The notes: generated by a model from the sequence alone, not told the origin. Positions 1 through 9,129 are shown, numbered from the stretch's first letter. The stretch: 64,000 nucleotides of DNA from Bacteroidales bacterium (GCA_017537965.1 JAFYJV010000034.1:1-64000); one strand, 5' to 3'. Translations and numbers: made by a program.

Positions 1-35
1 CGTTCATCCTGAGCCAGGATCAAACTCTTCATTGT
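1..35 (-). rRNA. 16S rRNA, 5' end only
   Basis: The first 28 bases are the reverse complement of the universal 16S 5' region (GAGTTTGATCCTGGCTCAG followed by GATGAACG). Aligned on the E. coli 5' end, the mature RNA would begin near base 35. The gene is transcribed leftwards and the rest of the rrn operon lies outside the window. Confidence 0.95.
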
Positions 36-150
36 AGTATTGTTGTACTTATTTTTTTCCTGTTTCTAGGGCTCCGCTATGATTCTATTATTCCTTACTC
101 TTCGAAACGGATCAGCCTCGCGGCTAATACCGTCTCGGACTTATGCTGGC

Positions 151-168
151 CTCAAGTTTTCAAAGAAC
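151..168 (-). promoter_or_regulatory. boxA-like element in the rRNA leader
   Basis: On the minus strand, inside the roughly 175-base leader between the rrn promoter and the 16S 5' end, lies GTTCTTTGAAAACTTGAG. It resembles the boxA antitermination signals found in rRNA leaders of many bacteria. The assignment rests on motif likeness and position only. Confidence 0.45.
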
Positions 169-217
169 GATCCCAAAACCTCCACTTCACTGAACCTATC
201 CTCGTCGTTTGGGATGG

Positions 218-247
218 CAAAGATACGGCAATTTTCTTTTCACGCAA
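218..247 (-). promoter_or_regulatory. rRNA operon promoter
   Basis: On the minus strand, TATCTTTG (218-225) matches the Bacteroidota -7 consensus TAnnTTTG, and TTG (245-247) lies 19 bases upstream as the -33 element. AT-rich sequence lies further upstream (about 248-330), as expected for a strong rrn promoter. Predicted transcription starts near base 211. Confidence 0.8.
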
Positions 248-381
248 GTATTTTTTGAAGAAAAATTTCAAAAAAAATACAATATATTGAAAATCAATAA
301 AATATAATTAAAGAAAAATTATCTTGATAACCCCTTGAGAATCGAATATTTGAGTTCGACGCGTACAATGCACGGAAATAT

Positions 382-1038
382 TCAAAAATCAGAAGCTGTT
401 TCCGACAATCTAAAATAGGTACCCTGGCTGGTCATCACCATTCGAATGGTGCCGATCAGGATGAAATTGATCAGGATGGTTTCCGCGCGCCTCTTATTAT
501 TAATAGGTGTAAGTTGCATGAATTCCTCCAATGTGATGGATTCATGCTCGGAAAGGTAATGTAACAATGCCATCTCGGCCTCAGTGAAGGTAATCTTCGT
601 GAATTGGGCATTCTTTTGGTATTTCCACACCTTGAGTAGGATGGGGTCGGCCACCAAGTTCTCGTCCTTGACCCTGACAAAGACCTTATACTTTCCTTGG
701 TTGTCGGGAGCCCGGTGTTTTATCTTGTCGTCTTTTGGGATGATGACTTCAAGAACGGTCTTGCCGTTGATTTCCCATTCCTCGGTTGAATAATGCACTT
801 CGGGTTGACAATACATCTCTGCGGCAGCTTGGATCATGTGGATCTCTTCGTCCGATCTGACACCCGCTATGGAACCATTGTCCTTGACACCAACCAATAG
901 CCTTCCGCCGTCCGTGTTTGCAAAAGCTGCAAGTGAACGGGCAATCCTTCGGCTATCAGAGATTTCGAATTTGAAATCCAATTGCTGGTGCTCGCCTTCC
1001 TCAATCAATTTTTGTATGTGTTTTTCCCGATGCTTCAT
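382..1038 (-). CDS. AlbA_2 (Schlafen-type) domain protein
   Basis: The 218-residue product begins MKHREKHIQKLIEEGE and then shows the AlbA_2 signature: LDFKFEISDSRRIARSLAAF, ANTDGGRLLVGVKDNG and a later IIPKDDKIKHRAP segment. This fold is found in putative DNA- or RNA-binding and ATP-binding regulators of the Schlafen group. The last 60 residues (ITFTEAEMALLHYL, EEFMQLT) look like a winged helix. The start at 1038 is chosen over the longer frame to 1086 because a TATTTTTG promoter at 1046-1053 lies inside the longer version. The leader would then be almost absent. The molecular target is unknown. Confidence 0.75.
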   Translation of the reverse strand: MKHREKHIQKLIEEGEHQQLDFKFEISDSRRIARSLAAFANTDGGRLLVGVKDNGSIAGVRSDEEIHMIQAAAEMYCQPEVHYSTEEWEINGKTVLEVIIPKDDKIKHRAPDNQGKYKVFVRVKDENLVADPILLKVWKYQKNAQFTKITFTEAEMALLHYLSEHESITLEEFMQLTPINNKRRAETILINFILIGTIRMVMTSQGTYFRLSETASDF

Positions 1039-1045
1039 CGCCCTG

Positions 1046-1053
1046 CAAAAATA
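1046..1053 (-). promoter_or_regulatory. -7 element of the AlbA_2 gene
   Basis: Minus-strand TATTTTTG, followed by GC and then ATG eight bases further on. Its position excludes the upstream ATG as the start. Confidence 0.65.
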
Positions 1054-1086
1054 AGAAAAATAGAAAGTCTGTCCGATTTTTTCCAA

Positions 1087-1600
1087 AAATAGGGGAGACG
1101 AAATAAGGCCCTTTTTAAGCCCTCTGAGAGACCCGGTTTTATGAGCCTATTATTGGGTGGGATGGGCAAAAATCGTTGAATACAACGGAGATTCACAAAA
1201 CAACATGGTTGGAAACCAAATAATTTACAAAACTAAAATAGTTTATCTAAAACACATAAAGTCAATCATTTATTATTTAGTTTTACATAGATAACAATTA
1301 TTTAATCAAGTAAACTCTATTCAATCGAGTAAAATACTGCCAAAAATAATTGAATTATTATTTAAAATACTAATAATCAGTTATATATTTATTATTATTT
1401 AAAGAATAATGTAAAAGAAATGGAATAATAGCCAGCATTGATCAATTTTCTATATTTAAATAATTAACTTATTGAAATAACGTATGTTAAAATATATAAT
1501 ATAAAGTAAAGCATCACCACTTTATTCAATTACAAAATATTTACAAAAATAAAATCACATTTTATCACAACGTTTCAAATATTATATTTACTTTTGTAAA
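1087..1600 (+). other. AT-rich intergenic region without a gene
   Basis: About 500 bases, strongly AT-rich from 1200 onwards, with no credible reading frame on either strand. The only structure I see is a direct repeat AATCRAGTAAA at about 1302 and 1323. A TACTTTTG promoter-like word near 1588-1595 probably serves the XRE gene at 1638. Confidence 0.5.
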
Positions 1601-1637
1601 TTCAAAGATCAGTAAAAACGAAAAAAAACACAACCGT

Positions 1638-2072
1638 ATGAAAGATAGAATCGCTCACATTATGAGGGCTAAAAACTTAAAAGCATCGGATTTTGCGGCA
1701 TTGCTCGGCATACAACCATCAGCCATTTCTCATATTTTGTCTGGACGAAATCAACCAAGTCTTGACTTTGTTAAGAGAATTAAAGAAACCTTTCCTGAGT
1801 ATAATTTGGATTGGATTGTCTTTGGTACCGGTCCAATGACTTTGTCTGAACCGTCGAGAGATTCCTTCCAAGAGGCCTTGAAGGAAGTGCGGCAAGTTCC
1901 CCTTCCCGACACTCTTCCTTTGTTTACCGATCAAATAATCACCGAGCCGGAGGATCCCACCCCATCTGATGCTCATATTTCTGGAATTCAAGGCCTTAAT
2001 CCTGATTCTGCTGTCAAAGTCATGTATGTCCTATATGAGGATGGAACATTTGACACCTTCATTCCCAGGTAA
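1638..2072 (+). CDS. XRE-family helix-turn-helix regulator
   Basis: The 144-residue product has a Cro/CI-type helix-turn-helix in residues 1-60: DFAALLGIQPSAISHILSGRNQPSLDFVKRI, then the NLDWIVFGTGPM ending common in Bacteroidales members of this family. The C-terminal 80 residues are acidic and proline-rich and end in a short VMYVLYEDGTFDTFIPR strand-like tail that I do not recognise. No toxin gene adjoins it, so it is more likely a free-standing regulator than an antitoxin. It lies upstream of nrnA, which has its own promoter. Confidence 0.8.
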   Translation: MKDRIAHIMRAKNLKASDFAALLGIQPSAISHILSGRNQPSLDFVKRIKETFPEYNLDWIVFGTGPMTLSEPSRDSFQEALKEVRQVPLPDTLPLFTDQIITEPEDPTPSDAHISGIQGLNPDSAVKVMYVLYEDGTFDTFIPR

Positions 2073-2133
2073 GTTTTCTATCATTCTAAGTCAATTTATA
2101 TTAATAAGGTGTCCCTTGGACAAAAAATATGTT

Positions 2134-2141
2134 TACCTTTG
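2134..2141 (+). promoter_or_regulatory. -7 element for nrnA
   Basis: TACCTTTG followed by CC, 18 bases ahead of the ATG at 2160. It lies downstream of the alternative start at 2109 and so supports the shorter NrnA. Confidence 0.6.
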
Positions 2142-2159
2142 CCGATTATTTGGGACAAC

Positions 2160-3179
2160 ATGCAAAGAGAACTGTTTTTTTCGTCTTTGGACACTGTAAT
2201 CCAGTCACCTAAGCATATCACCGTCCTTTCTCATGTCAATCCTGACGGTGATGCCATTGGATCTTCGTTGGGTTTTTCCCAGTTCTTGAGGAAATTCGGA
2301 CATGAGGTTGAGGTGATGGTGCCGAATGACTTTCCTGGATTCTTGGCTTGGATGCCTGGTGCCTCTGAGATTCATGTATATGATAAGGAATCGGAATTGT
2401 GTGACCGGATTTTAGATCGTACAGACTGCCTCTTTTTGTTGGATTTTAACCATATATCTCGTTCCGGATTGATTCAGTCAAAACTTAAAACGTTGAATAC
2501 CACAAAGATATTGATTGATCACCATAGGGATACTGATATCGAGAATTTTTTCTGTGTGCTCTCCGACACAGAAGTTTCAAGCACTTCGGAACTGATTGCA
2601 GAAACGGTTCTTCATTATGGCAATGACTATTTGGATGACCCTATCGCCACCAATATCCTTGTGGGAATAGTGACCGATACCGGCTCTTTCTCACATTCGA
2701 TTTTTAGGCCTGAAACATTTTCGCTTTGTGCCAGACTATTGGAGAAGGCATCGTCCTATAATAAGATCCATCAACAGGTCTATGATACTTTTTCCGAAGA
2801 CCGATTGCGGCTTTTGGGTTACGCCATCAGTAGAAAGATGGAGGTATTGGATGAATATGCTACCTCCATCATCTCATTGAACAAGGAAGAACTGGAGTTG
2901 TTTAACTATCAAGTAGGTGATACTGAGGGAATTGTGAATTATCCTTTGTCCATGGAAAAGATCAAGATGGCTGTATTGGTTACAGAGCGCCAGGGTGTGA
3001 TACGCTTTTCATTTCGTTCGAAAGGGAGTTTCTCTGTTCATGAATTGGCTCAGAAACACTTCAACGGTGGCGGTCATACCAATGCTGCTGGAGGCACATT
3101 GAGCTGTTCGATGGGACAGGCGCTCGAAATGCTGCATAATTTGCTTCCCGAATACAAGGAATTGCTTCAACAAAATTGA
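2160..3179 (+). CDS. nrnA: DHH-family phosphoesterase (oligoribonuclease/pAp phosphatase)
   Basis: The 339-residue product has the DHH signatures in order: HVNPDGDAIGSS near residue 25, FLLDFNHISR, the name-giving IDHHRDTD, VTDTGSFSHS, and the DHHA1 motif FNGGGHTNAAGG near the C terminus. Members hydrolyse 2-5-mer RNAs and 3'-phosphoadenosine 5'-phosphate using Mn ions bound by these Asp and His residues. Length and all metal ligands look intact. It heads a run of FKBP lipoprotein genes, an order also seen around gldI in other Bacteroidota. The next gene starts 5 bases after the stop. Confidence 0.9.
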   Translation: MQRELFFSSLDTVIQSPKHITVLSHVNPDGDAIGSSLGFSQFLRKFGHEVEVMVPNDFPGFLAWMPGASEIHVYDKESELCDRILDRTDCLFLLDFNHISRSGLIQSKLKTLNTTKILIDHHRDTDIENFFCVLSDTEVSSTSELIAETVLHYGNDYLDDPIATNILVGIVTDTGSFSHSIFRPETFSLCARLLEKASSYNKIHQQVYDTFSEDRLRLLGYAISRKMEVLDEYATSIISLNKEELELFNYQVGDTEGIVNYPLSMEKIKMAVLVTERQGVIRFSFRSKGSFSVHELAQKHFNGGGHTNAAGGTLSCSMGQALEMLHNLLPEYKELLQQN

Positions 3180-3184
3180 ATGAA

Positions 3185-3715
3185 ATGATGCATTGGAATC
3201 GGATAGTGTTTGTTTGTCTGTTAATAGGAGTTCTTTTCTGCGCATGTGGCGATGAGGACAAAAAGCCGCTTGCCGGAGAAGATCCTCGACTTAGGGAGAG
3301 CCTTGAAAAAGTCAATCGTTATTTGGTTAACGACGAGGAGGAGGAAATCTCTAATTATATTGAGCGACATCAACTTACGATGATCTCTACTGGGACGGGA
3401 CTTCGGTATCAGGTGATCAAGAATGGACAGGGAGATACCGTTCATCCAGGTCAGACGGTGAAGATGGAATATGTGTTGAATAATGTTATGGGTGATGTGA
3501 TCTATACCTCTGAAGATAAGGGAGTTAAGTCTTTTGTGGTGGGACATGGCGATGTTGAGTCGGGTTTGGACGAGGCGGTTCGTTATCTTCGCAGAGGAGA
3601 TGTCGCAAAAGTGATCATTCCATCGCATTTGGGATATGGTTTGCTTGGCGATCAGGATAAGATTCCAGCAAGAGCTACTTTGATTTATACATTGAAAATC
3701 ACTGAAATACAATGA
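3185..3715 (+). CDS. FKBP-type prolyl isomerase lipoprotein (GldI-like)
   Basis: The N terminus MMHWNRIVFVCLLIGVLFCAC is a lipoprotein signal ending in the lipobox FCAC. A single FKBP domain follows (about residues 65-176): GLRYQVIKNGQGDTVHPGQTVKMEY, VESGLDEAVRYLRRGDVAKVIIPSHLGYG and IPARATLIYTLKI. It should catalyse prolyl isomerisation in the periplasm or at the inner face of the outer membrane. GldI of gliding Flavobacteria is of this type and sits beside nrnA, but motility here is not implied. The frame could begin at a TTG at 3176, but ATG 3185 gives a cleaner signal peptide. Its stop overlaps the next start (ATGA). Confidence 0.8.
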   Translation: MMHWNRIVFVCLLIGVLFCACGDEDKKPLAGEDPRLRESLEKVNRYLVNDEEEEISNYIERHQLTMISTGTGLRYQVIKNGQGDTVHPGQTVKMEYVLNNVMGDVIYTSEDKGVKSFVVGHGDVESGLDEAVRYLRRGDVAKVIIPSHLGYGLLGDQDKIPARATLIYTLKITEIQ

Positions 3716-4620
3716 AAAAGCACTATAAAGGCATTTATTCTCTTTTAATGGTGACCATGTTTTGTTTGGCATGGTTGGTATCGTGTAATCCAAAGGCGCC
3801 TGCTTATCAGCAGACGGAGGATGGCTTGTGTTATCGTTTTTATGACATCCATCAGGATAGGAACACTCCTCAGTTGAAGGACTATCTCAAATTACGTATG
3901 GACTATTATCTTAATGATTCACTGATATATAGTAGCAAAGAGAAGTCGGAGTTTCCGCGTATTCAGTATCAAGAGTCCCAGTTCAGTGGGGATATCCTTA
4001 GTGGACTGGGGATGATGCATGAGGGAGATTCCGCCTCTTTTATAGTTAGGGCCGATTCTACTTTCTATTATTTGTTTTCTCTTGATTCGGTAGAGGGGGT
4101 TGTCAAGTCCACGGACAGGATGCGATTTGAGATTCGGTTGTTGGAAATACAGTCGGAGGCGCTTTTCCGGGAAGAATTGCAGGCGATGATGGACCGTAGG
4201 GATCAGGAGATGGAGGCGTTGAAATCGCGATCGGAAGCAGAGTTTAACGGCTATCTGGTTTCCCATGGTATCAATGAAAAACCTTCATTGTCAACCGTTT
4301 ATGTGATTCCAATGAAGTCGGGATCCGGACCGAAGATTCAAAAGGGCATGGATGCAAGGATCGTCTATGAGGTATATGCCTTGGATGGTACGCACATTGG
4401 CTCTTCCGACAGTCTAGGTATGGTGGTTCCTGTTGGTGATGGGACAGTGTTGAAAGGTCTTGATGAAGGGTTATCCCATTTATATCAAGGTGAAAAAGCC
4501 AAGCTTCTGGTGCCCTATCCCTTGGCATTTGGTGAGAGCGGTAACGACGTAGTGTTACCTTACGCGAACTTGGTGTTTGAGGTTGAGGTATTGGAGGTGA
4601 TGAAAAGGGATTCAAAATGA
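3712..4620 (+). CDS. two-domain FKBP-type prolyl isomerase lipoprotein
   Basis: A lipoprotein signal (MKKHYKGIYSLLMVTMFCLAWLVSC) precedes two FKBP-like units. The first (about 40-150; GDILSGLGMMHEGDSASFIV) is divergent and lacks most active-site aromatics, so it may be a chaperone or dimerisation module. The second (about 195-297; GTVLKGLDEGLSHLYQGEKAKLLVPYPLAFG and LPYANLVFEVEVLEV) is closer to the catalytic type. A charged helix (residues 150-185) links them. It overlaps both neighbours by four bases, so translation is probably coupled. Confidence 0.75.
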   Translation: MKKHYKGIYSLLMVTMFCLAWLVSCNPKAPAYQQTEDGLCYRFYDIHQDRNTPQLKDYLKLRMDYYLNDSLIYSSKEKSEFPRIQYQESQFSGDILSGLGMMHEGDSASFIVRADSTFYYLFSLDSVEGVVKSTDRMRFEIRLLEIQSEALFREELQAMMDRRDQEMEALKSRSEAEFNGYLVSHGINEKPSLSTVYVIPMKSGSGPKIQKGMDARIVYEVYALDGTHIGSSDSLGMVVPVGDGTVLKGLDEGLSHLYQGEKAKLLVPYPLAFGESGNDVVLPYANLVFEVEVLEVMKRDSK

Positions 4621-4664
4621 AACAAATGAAAACAATAACTAATATCTATCTTATTATCAAAAAA

Positions 4665-5534
4665 ATGAAAAGAAGTTTTGTAATGGTGGCTATGTGCCTC
4701 CTTTTCTCAGCAGTTGTGGCTTCCTGCGGTCCGAAGTCTCCATTCCCAGGTTACACACCCACTGGTACTGGGTTGTATTACAAACAAATCGTGAAAGGTG
4801 AGGGTGCACCTATCAAGAACGGTGATGTCATCAAGGTTAGACTAGCTTATTACATCAACGACTCGTTGTTGTACACCACTGATTCATTGCCTGAGGCTGC
4901 CTATGACATGGTTCATGAGTCGCCGTTCCAAGGTGATCTTTACGAAGGCTTCAGAATGATGCATGTCGGTGATTCCATGTCGTTCATGATCAATGCGGAT
5001 TCAGTGTTCCATAAGCAATTCCATGCGCCTATCATTCCTGATTTTGTCACTCCTGATGCCTTTATGCGTTGGGAAGTGGTGGTTGACGAGGCCATGACGG
5101 AAGAGGCTTTCCAGCAGATGAAAGAGGCGGAAGCCGCTGCTCTTCAGCAGGCTTCAAGGGATGCCTTTGCAGCTTATCTTGCTGAGAATGGCGTGGATGC
5201 CCAGCCCACCGAAAGCGGCTTGATCTATGTTTGCACCAAGCCCGGCAAGGGCAAGAAACCTGTTGCCAACCAGACTGTGAAGGTGCATTATACGGGTCGT
5301 CTTCTCGATGGCACAGTGTTCGATTCCTCCATTGACCGTGGTGAGCCGATAGAGTTCCCTCTGGGAGTCCATCAGGTGATTCCAGGATGGGATGAAGGCA
5401 TTGCCATGATGTCGAAAGGTGAGAAGGGTGTTCTCTACATTCCATTTGATTTGGCATACGGTCCCCGTAACATGGGTCCCATCTCTGCCTATTCGAATCT
5501 TGTTTTCGAAGTGGAGTTAGTGGATTTCAAATAA
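4665..5534 (+). CDS. FKBP-type prolyl isomerase lipoprotein
   Basis: The product (289 residues) starts MKRSFVMVAMCLLFSAVVASC, a good lipoprotein signal. An upstream in-frame ATG at 4617 overlaps the previous stop but would add 16 residues ahead of the signal. An N-terminal divergent FKBP-like half is followed by an Ala/Glu-rich helix and a canonical FKBP domain: VKVHYTGRLLDGTVFDSSIDRG, VIPGWDEGIAMMSKGEKGVLYIPFDLAYG and YSNLVFEVELVDF. This C-terminal domain is the most complete of the three in the cluster and is likely the main active isomerase. The stop codon directly abuts the stop of the convergent next gene. Confidence 0.82.
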   Translation: MKRSFVMVAMCLLFSAVVASCGPKSPFPGYTPTGTGLYYKQIVKGEGAPIKNGDVIKVRLAYYINDSLLYTTDSLPEAAYDMVHESPFQGDLYEGFRMMHVGDSMSFMINADSVFHKQFHAPIIPDFVTPDAFMRWEVVVDEAMTEEAFQQMKEAEAAALQQASRDAFAAYLAENGVDAQPTESGLIYVCTKPGKGKKPVANQTVKVHYTGRLLDGTVFDSSIDRGEPIEFPLGVHQVIPGWDEGIAMMSKGEKGVLYIPFDLAYGPRNMGPISAYSNLVFEVELVDFK

Positions 5535-6974
5535 TTACTCCGTGATCTCAAGGAACTCGTCCTGTTTGGAGTAATACAAGTCCATGACAACGATGAGAGC
5601 GGCGCAGCTCCAAACAGGGACGGCCAACTTGTCGGTGTCAAGGAAGTTGTTCAGGAAACCGTGAACAAAATAACTGAAGAAGGCCAAGGTGGCTCCCAAT
5701 GCCATAATCTTGGCTTTCTTGTTTTTTGCCTGTCGATAGGCTTTTAGACCAGTGTACACCACGGTGATGACGAAGGTGAGCATGAGGATGGTTCCCATGA
5801 CTCCTTGCTCGGCAAGAGGACCTATGTATTCGCTGTGGGCATTGCCACCATCACCGGCATTGGTGCTGATGATGGTCTTTTCCTTCGACATCTGGTATGG
5901 GGCGTAAACGAACTGGTAGGTGCCAGGGCCCCATCCAAACACAGGACGTTCTGCGAAGAGACGGAATGCCGATTGCCATCGGTTGATACGTTCCAGGTTG
6001 GAAGCGTCGGTGGAGATATTAGTGATGGATTGAATGTTCTCGATGATGTCGCCGGATGCGTCTTGATTGTTGTGCTCCAACGTGTCGATGATCTGGTGTC
6101 GGAAGGTGAAGAAGATTCCTACTAAAATCAGCAACGTGGTCAGGATCCAACGGAACTTGATCTTCAAGAGCACGCAAACAAGCACTGCCAAGGCGGCAGC
6201 CAGACTGACCCATGCAGCACGGCAGCTGGAGAGGATCATGGCGAGACTCAAAAGGCACACGGCACCGAGGATGAGAAGCCTTCGGGAGGTCTTGATACCT
6301 GGAAGCAATGCATAGGTGATGGCATAGATGAGGTAGATGGCCAAGGCAGCACCGTAAGCAGTGTGGTCGTTGTAGAAGGGGGTCATCACCCAGTGCGCAG
6401 AATCGCCATCGAAACCATTCTTGGCATGGTTGATTGTGGTGTAGACGATGACGATGCTGAGACTTGCGATGTAAAGCCAGATGAACCAGTCGATGTTTTT
6501 GGGCTTCTTGAATAGCAACGCACACAAGAAGAAGGAGGGGACGATGAACCACAGTCTGGCGACAATGAACTTGATGGATACCACGGGCATCTCGCTGGTG
6601 ATGGTGGAAACGATCATCCAGATAAACATGCAATAGATGACGATGGATACGGGGTGTCGAGCGATGCTTCGGTCGTATCTCCCATCATATAGCAATTTGG
6701 CAATAAAGAGGATGAGGACACCGGCGAGCATCGGTTCTGCCGGCAACGATACCGCCAACTGCTCGAATTCCTCCAAGACCACGGAAAGAGGGACAAGGAA
6801 ACTGATAAGCATCATGACCTTGTCGAGAGAGAAAATGTAGAGTAGAAGAATCCCCAGAACCAAAGGCAGCGCAAAAAACAGGTAATTGTTCTTGTTGACA
6901 ACCAAGAACAAGGCTACGGCAACAAAGATTGCCGCAATGAGATAAAGCCAGCCTATTTTAGCCTTTTTGGTCAT
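5535..6974 (-). CDS. O-antigen ligase/polymerase family membrane protein (Wzy_C)
   Basis: The 479-residue product is a polytopic membrane protein with roughly a dozen hydrophobic segments. Its large extracytoplasmic loop (about residues 330-400) contains the Wzy_C hallmarks RWQSAFRLFAERPVFGWGPGTYQF and NAHSEYIGPLAEQGVMG. Families with this domain either polymerise or ligate lipid-linked O-antigen or exopolysaccharide units; sequence alone does not say which. It overlaps the upstream Wzz-like gene by four bases (ATGA), so the two are translationally coupled. Together with the next two genes it forms a surface-polysaccharide operon. Confidence 0.8.
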   Translation of the reverse strand: MTKKAKIGWLYLIAAIFVAVALFLVVNKNNYLFFALPLVLGILLLYIFSLDKVMMLISFLVPLSVVLEEFEQLAVSLPAEPMLAGVLILFIAKLLYDGRYDRSIARHPVSIVIYCMFIWMIVSTITSEMPVVSIKFIVARLWFIVPSFFLCALLFKKPKNIDWFIWLYIASLSIVIVYTTINHAKNGFDGDSAHWVMTPFYNDHTAYGAALAIYLIYAITYALLPGIKTSRRLLILGAVCLLSLAMILSSCRAAWVSLAAALAVLVCVLLKIKFRWILTTLLILVGIFFTFRHQIIDTLEHNNQDASGDIIENIQSITNISTDASNLERINRWQSAFRLFAERPVFGWGPGTYQFVYAPYQMSKEKTIISTNAGDGGNAHSEYIGPLAEQGVMGTILMLTFVITVVYTGLKAYRQAKNKKAKIMALGATLAFFSYFVHGFLNNFLDTDKLAVPVWSCAALIVVMDLYYSKQDEFLEITE

Positions 6975-7909
6975 TTTTCAGAAGAAATGAATCTTTTTCT
7001 GTTTTCGATGATGAAGATGGCGAGGATAGAGAGCAGGAAGGCGGCGAGACCGCTAAGTGCCACAATGACCCAACGCACCGGGAAGGATTTTTTGTCGGCA
7101 GGGTAGGGCTCGGTGATGATGTTGGAATAGGTCATATATCCGTTATAGAAGCGGAGCTCTCTCTCGTAGTCGCATTTGATGGCAACAAAGGTGTTAGCTT
7201 CGGCAGCAAGCTTGGTCTGCAAATCGACGAGCTCTGAACCGTATTGCTCAAGATTTGATTTCAACTCCGCACTTTTAGCTGAACCGGCCAACCAACCTCT
7301 AGTCACTTCGCGTGATTGACTCTCCACGTCGGTGACACCGTAGTTTGTGCCAATTTCAGCCATCCTGTTTTTCAGGGAATCGATAACGAGTTGTTTTTCG
7401 CGCAGTTGCCGCTCAAACATGACAACCACTTCCTCGCTCTTGTCGCGGTGCAATTTCCTGATTTTCTGATCGTAGTAATAGAGAATGTCTTTTGCGATGT
7501 TGCATGCCGTGACAGGATCTTTGTCATTGACCACGATAGAGACTGCTTCGTATGGGGTCTTTGTGATCTTGATCTTATTCTGATACTCCAGAATCATGTA
7601 TGTCTTGGCATGGGGCTGATTGGGGTCGATGTTGTAGTCCGTCCACAAGTCATATTTCGCAACGATGGAATCGGCGATGGATTGTGAGGAAATGATCTGA
7701 AGCATCTGTTCTGTACGGTCTTCTTCAGAATAGGGACTGGTGTTGGCCGGATAGGCGATTGCCTCTGACTTGTAGAGTGGCGTGATAAACGCCGAACTGG
7801 AGAAGATGGCTCCGCAGAGGGCTGCTATTAAAGTGATGATCAGGATGTGCCACTTCCATTTGAAAATCAACTGGAGGAGCGAGAGTGAGTTGAAATTGTT
7901 ATTATCCAT
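6971..7909 (-). CDS. Wzz/polysaccharide co-polymerase-like protein
   Basis: A short cytoplasmic tail (MDNNNFNSLSLLQLIFKWKW) leads into a first membrane helix, then PLYKSEAIAYP, a long periplasmic part with heptad-like helices (residues 140-240), and a final membrane helix (VRWVIVALSGLAAFLLSILAIFI). This is the chain-length determinant architecture, without the fused tyrosine kinase. An in-frame ATG at 8059 would overlap the preceding gene by 65 bases; the start at 7909 is preferred because the tail then matches that of the neighbouring paralogue, which also begins MD. Confidence 0.72.
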   Translation of the reverse strand: MDNNNFNSLSLLQLIFKWKWHILIITLIAALCGAIFSSSAFITPLYKSEAIAYPANTSPYSEEDRTEQMLQIISSQSIADSIVAKYDLWTDYNIDPNQPHAKTYMILEYQNKIKITKTPYEAVSIVVNDKDPVTACNIAKDILYYYDQKIRKLHRDKSEEVVVMFERQLREKQLVIDSLKNRMAEIGTNYGVTDVESQSREVTRGWLAGSAKSAELKSNLEQYGSELVDLQTKLAAEANTFVAIKCDYERELRFYNGYMTYSNIITEPYPADKKSFPVRWVIVALSGLAAFLLSILAIFIIENRKRFISSEK

Positions 7910-7994
7910 GATTTGTAGATTTATTTCATTGTTATTGATGTCATCGTCTTCGTTGAGTTTTTCTTTGATGGTTTGTATCTTGGCTTTCAGTCGG

Positions 7995-9056
7995 TCAAGT
8001 GTTTGGCTGTTCTTGGGTTTTTTCTTTGGCACCGGGGGCCTCGATTCGAAAAAAGCCACCGTAGCGGTCGAACAATCCCAGTAGCAGCAACAACAGAATG
8101 AAGGTTGCCAAGACTGTGATGGTCACGATGATCCAACGGATGGGGTATGATTTGTGTTCTGCTTTGAAAGCGGAGGTGACCACGAACTTGTGAGGGATTT
8201 CCTCCGTAGCATCCACCTTGGCTTCTTCGTATTTGGTCTTCACCAAGGAGAGTTGCAAACGGTCGTGATCCAGCTTTTCGTTGATAGCGTAGTAGGCGCC
8301 TCCATACACCGCCAGGGTGTCGAGATAGTTCTGGATGCTCTTGATACCTTGGCTGTTGCCTTTCCCCAGTTCAACGGCGAGCTGTTGGCTAAGCATTTCC
8401 ACCTGTGACTCGTAGTCATAGACTCCGTGCTTTCGGAGCGTGTTGAGCGAGTCTTCCAATACAGCCATCTCTTGGCAGAGGGCTTGGTATTCCGATTCAA
8501 CCAGTTGGAATGCCTTGATAGCCACCTCTTTTTGCATGGCGTTCATCGTGCTGTCAAACAACTCGGCGATGTCGTTGGCTATCTGGGCTGCCATGGCTGG
8601 ATCTGAGTCCATAACGGTGATCCTGACAGCATTGTATTCGGTCCGTCGGAAAGTGATGCGGTTGTCGTACAGCTTGTTAAGCTTGGTGTAGGGGTATTTA
8701 TGAGTTGGCTTGATGCCGTAATGCTCCATCAGATTGAAGCGCTCGATCACCTTGTCACGGATTCTATTTGAGTTCAACACCTGCAACATCTGTTCTGTTT
8801 GCTCACTCTCACCGAATTCCAAAATGTCCTTGTTCGACTGGAAAGTAGTGCTGATGAGCACTTTGGAGATGGAATTGCTTGAAGTCGGGTAGAGGATGAC
8901 AGTGGATTTGTATAAAGGGGTGATGAAGAAGGGGGAGCTGAATAAAACGGCAAGCAATGCTGCGACAGCCAGTATAACCAGGACACTTCGCCTGTATTCA
9001 ATCAAAAGCCCAAATAGGTTTTTGCTGTTGAAAGCGTCCTTTTGTTTATCGTCCAT
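7995..9056 (-). CDS. Wzz/polysaccharide co-polymerase-like protein
   Basis: The 353-residue product starts MDDKQKDAFNSKNLFGLLIEYRR, followed by a membrane helix, SPFFITPLYKSTVILYPTSS, a coiled-coil periplasmic region and a C-terminal membrane helix (YPIRWIIVTITVLATFILLLLLLG). It is a clear paralogue of the next gene in the operon, so two co-polymerases accompany one polymerase/ligase. The start at 9056 is fixed by a promoter at 9081-9088 that overlaps the alternative ATG at 9083. It may set chain length or couple export to synthesis; this is inferred from the family. Confidence 0.75.
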   Translation of the reverse strand: MDDKQKDAFNSKNLFGLLIEYRRSVLVILAVAALLAVLFSSPFFITPLYKSTVILYPTSSNSISKVLISTTFQSNKDILEFGESEQTEQMLQVLNSNRIRDKVIERFNLMEHYGIKPTHKYPYTKLNKLYDNRITFRRTEYNAVRITVMDSDPAMAAQIANDIAELFDSTMNAMQKEVAIKAFQLVESEYQALCQEMAVLEDSLNTLRKHGVYDYESQVEMLSQQLAVELGKGNSQGIKSIQNYLDTLAVYGGAYYAINEKLDHDRLQLSLVKTKYEEAKVDATEEIPHKFVVTSAFKAEHKSYPIRWIIVTITVLATFILLLLLLGLFDRYGGFFRIEAPGAKEKTQEQPNT

Positions 9057-9080
9057 AGTTTCCAAAATTGAATAAGGAGC

Positions 9081-9088
9081 CAAAAATA
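9081..9088 (-). promoter_or_regulatory. -7 element of the wzz-wzz-ligase operon
   Basis: Minus-strand TATTTTTG, 24 bases before the ATG at 9056. The flippase gene upstream ends at 9130, so this operon can be transcribed separately from it. Confidence 0.6.
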
Positions 9089-9129
9089 GGAAATTCTATT
9101 GAAAGGACAATCAAAAAAATGCATTTTGA

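Noticed and set aside
36..381. Possible gene between 16S and the AlbA_2 gene
   Set aside because: The stretch contains the rrn leader, promoter and AT-rich upstream region; no plausible frame.
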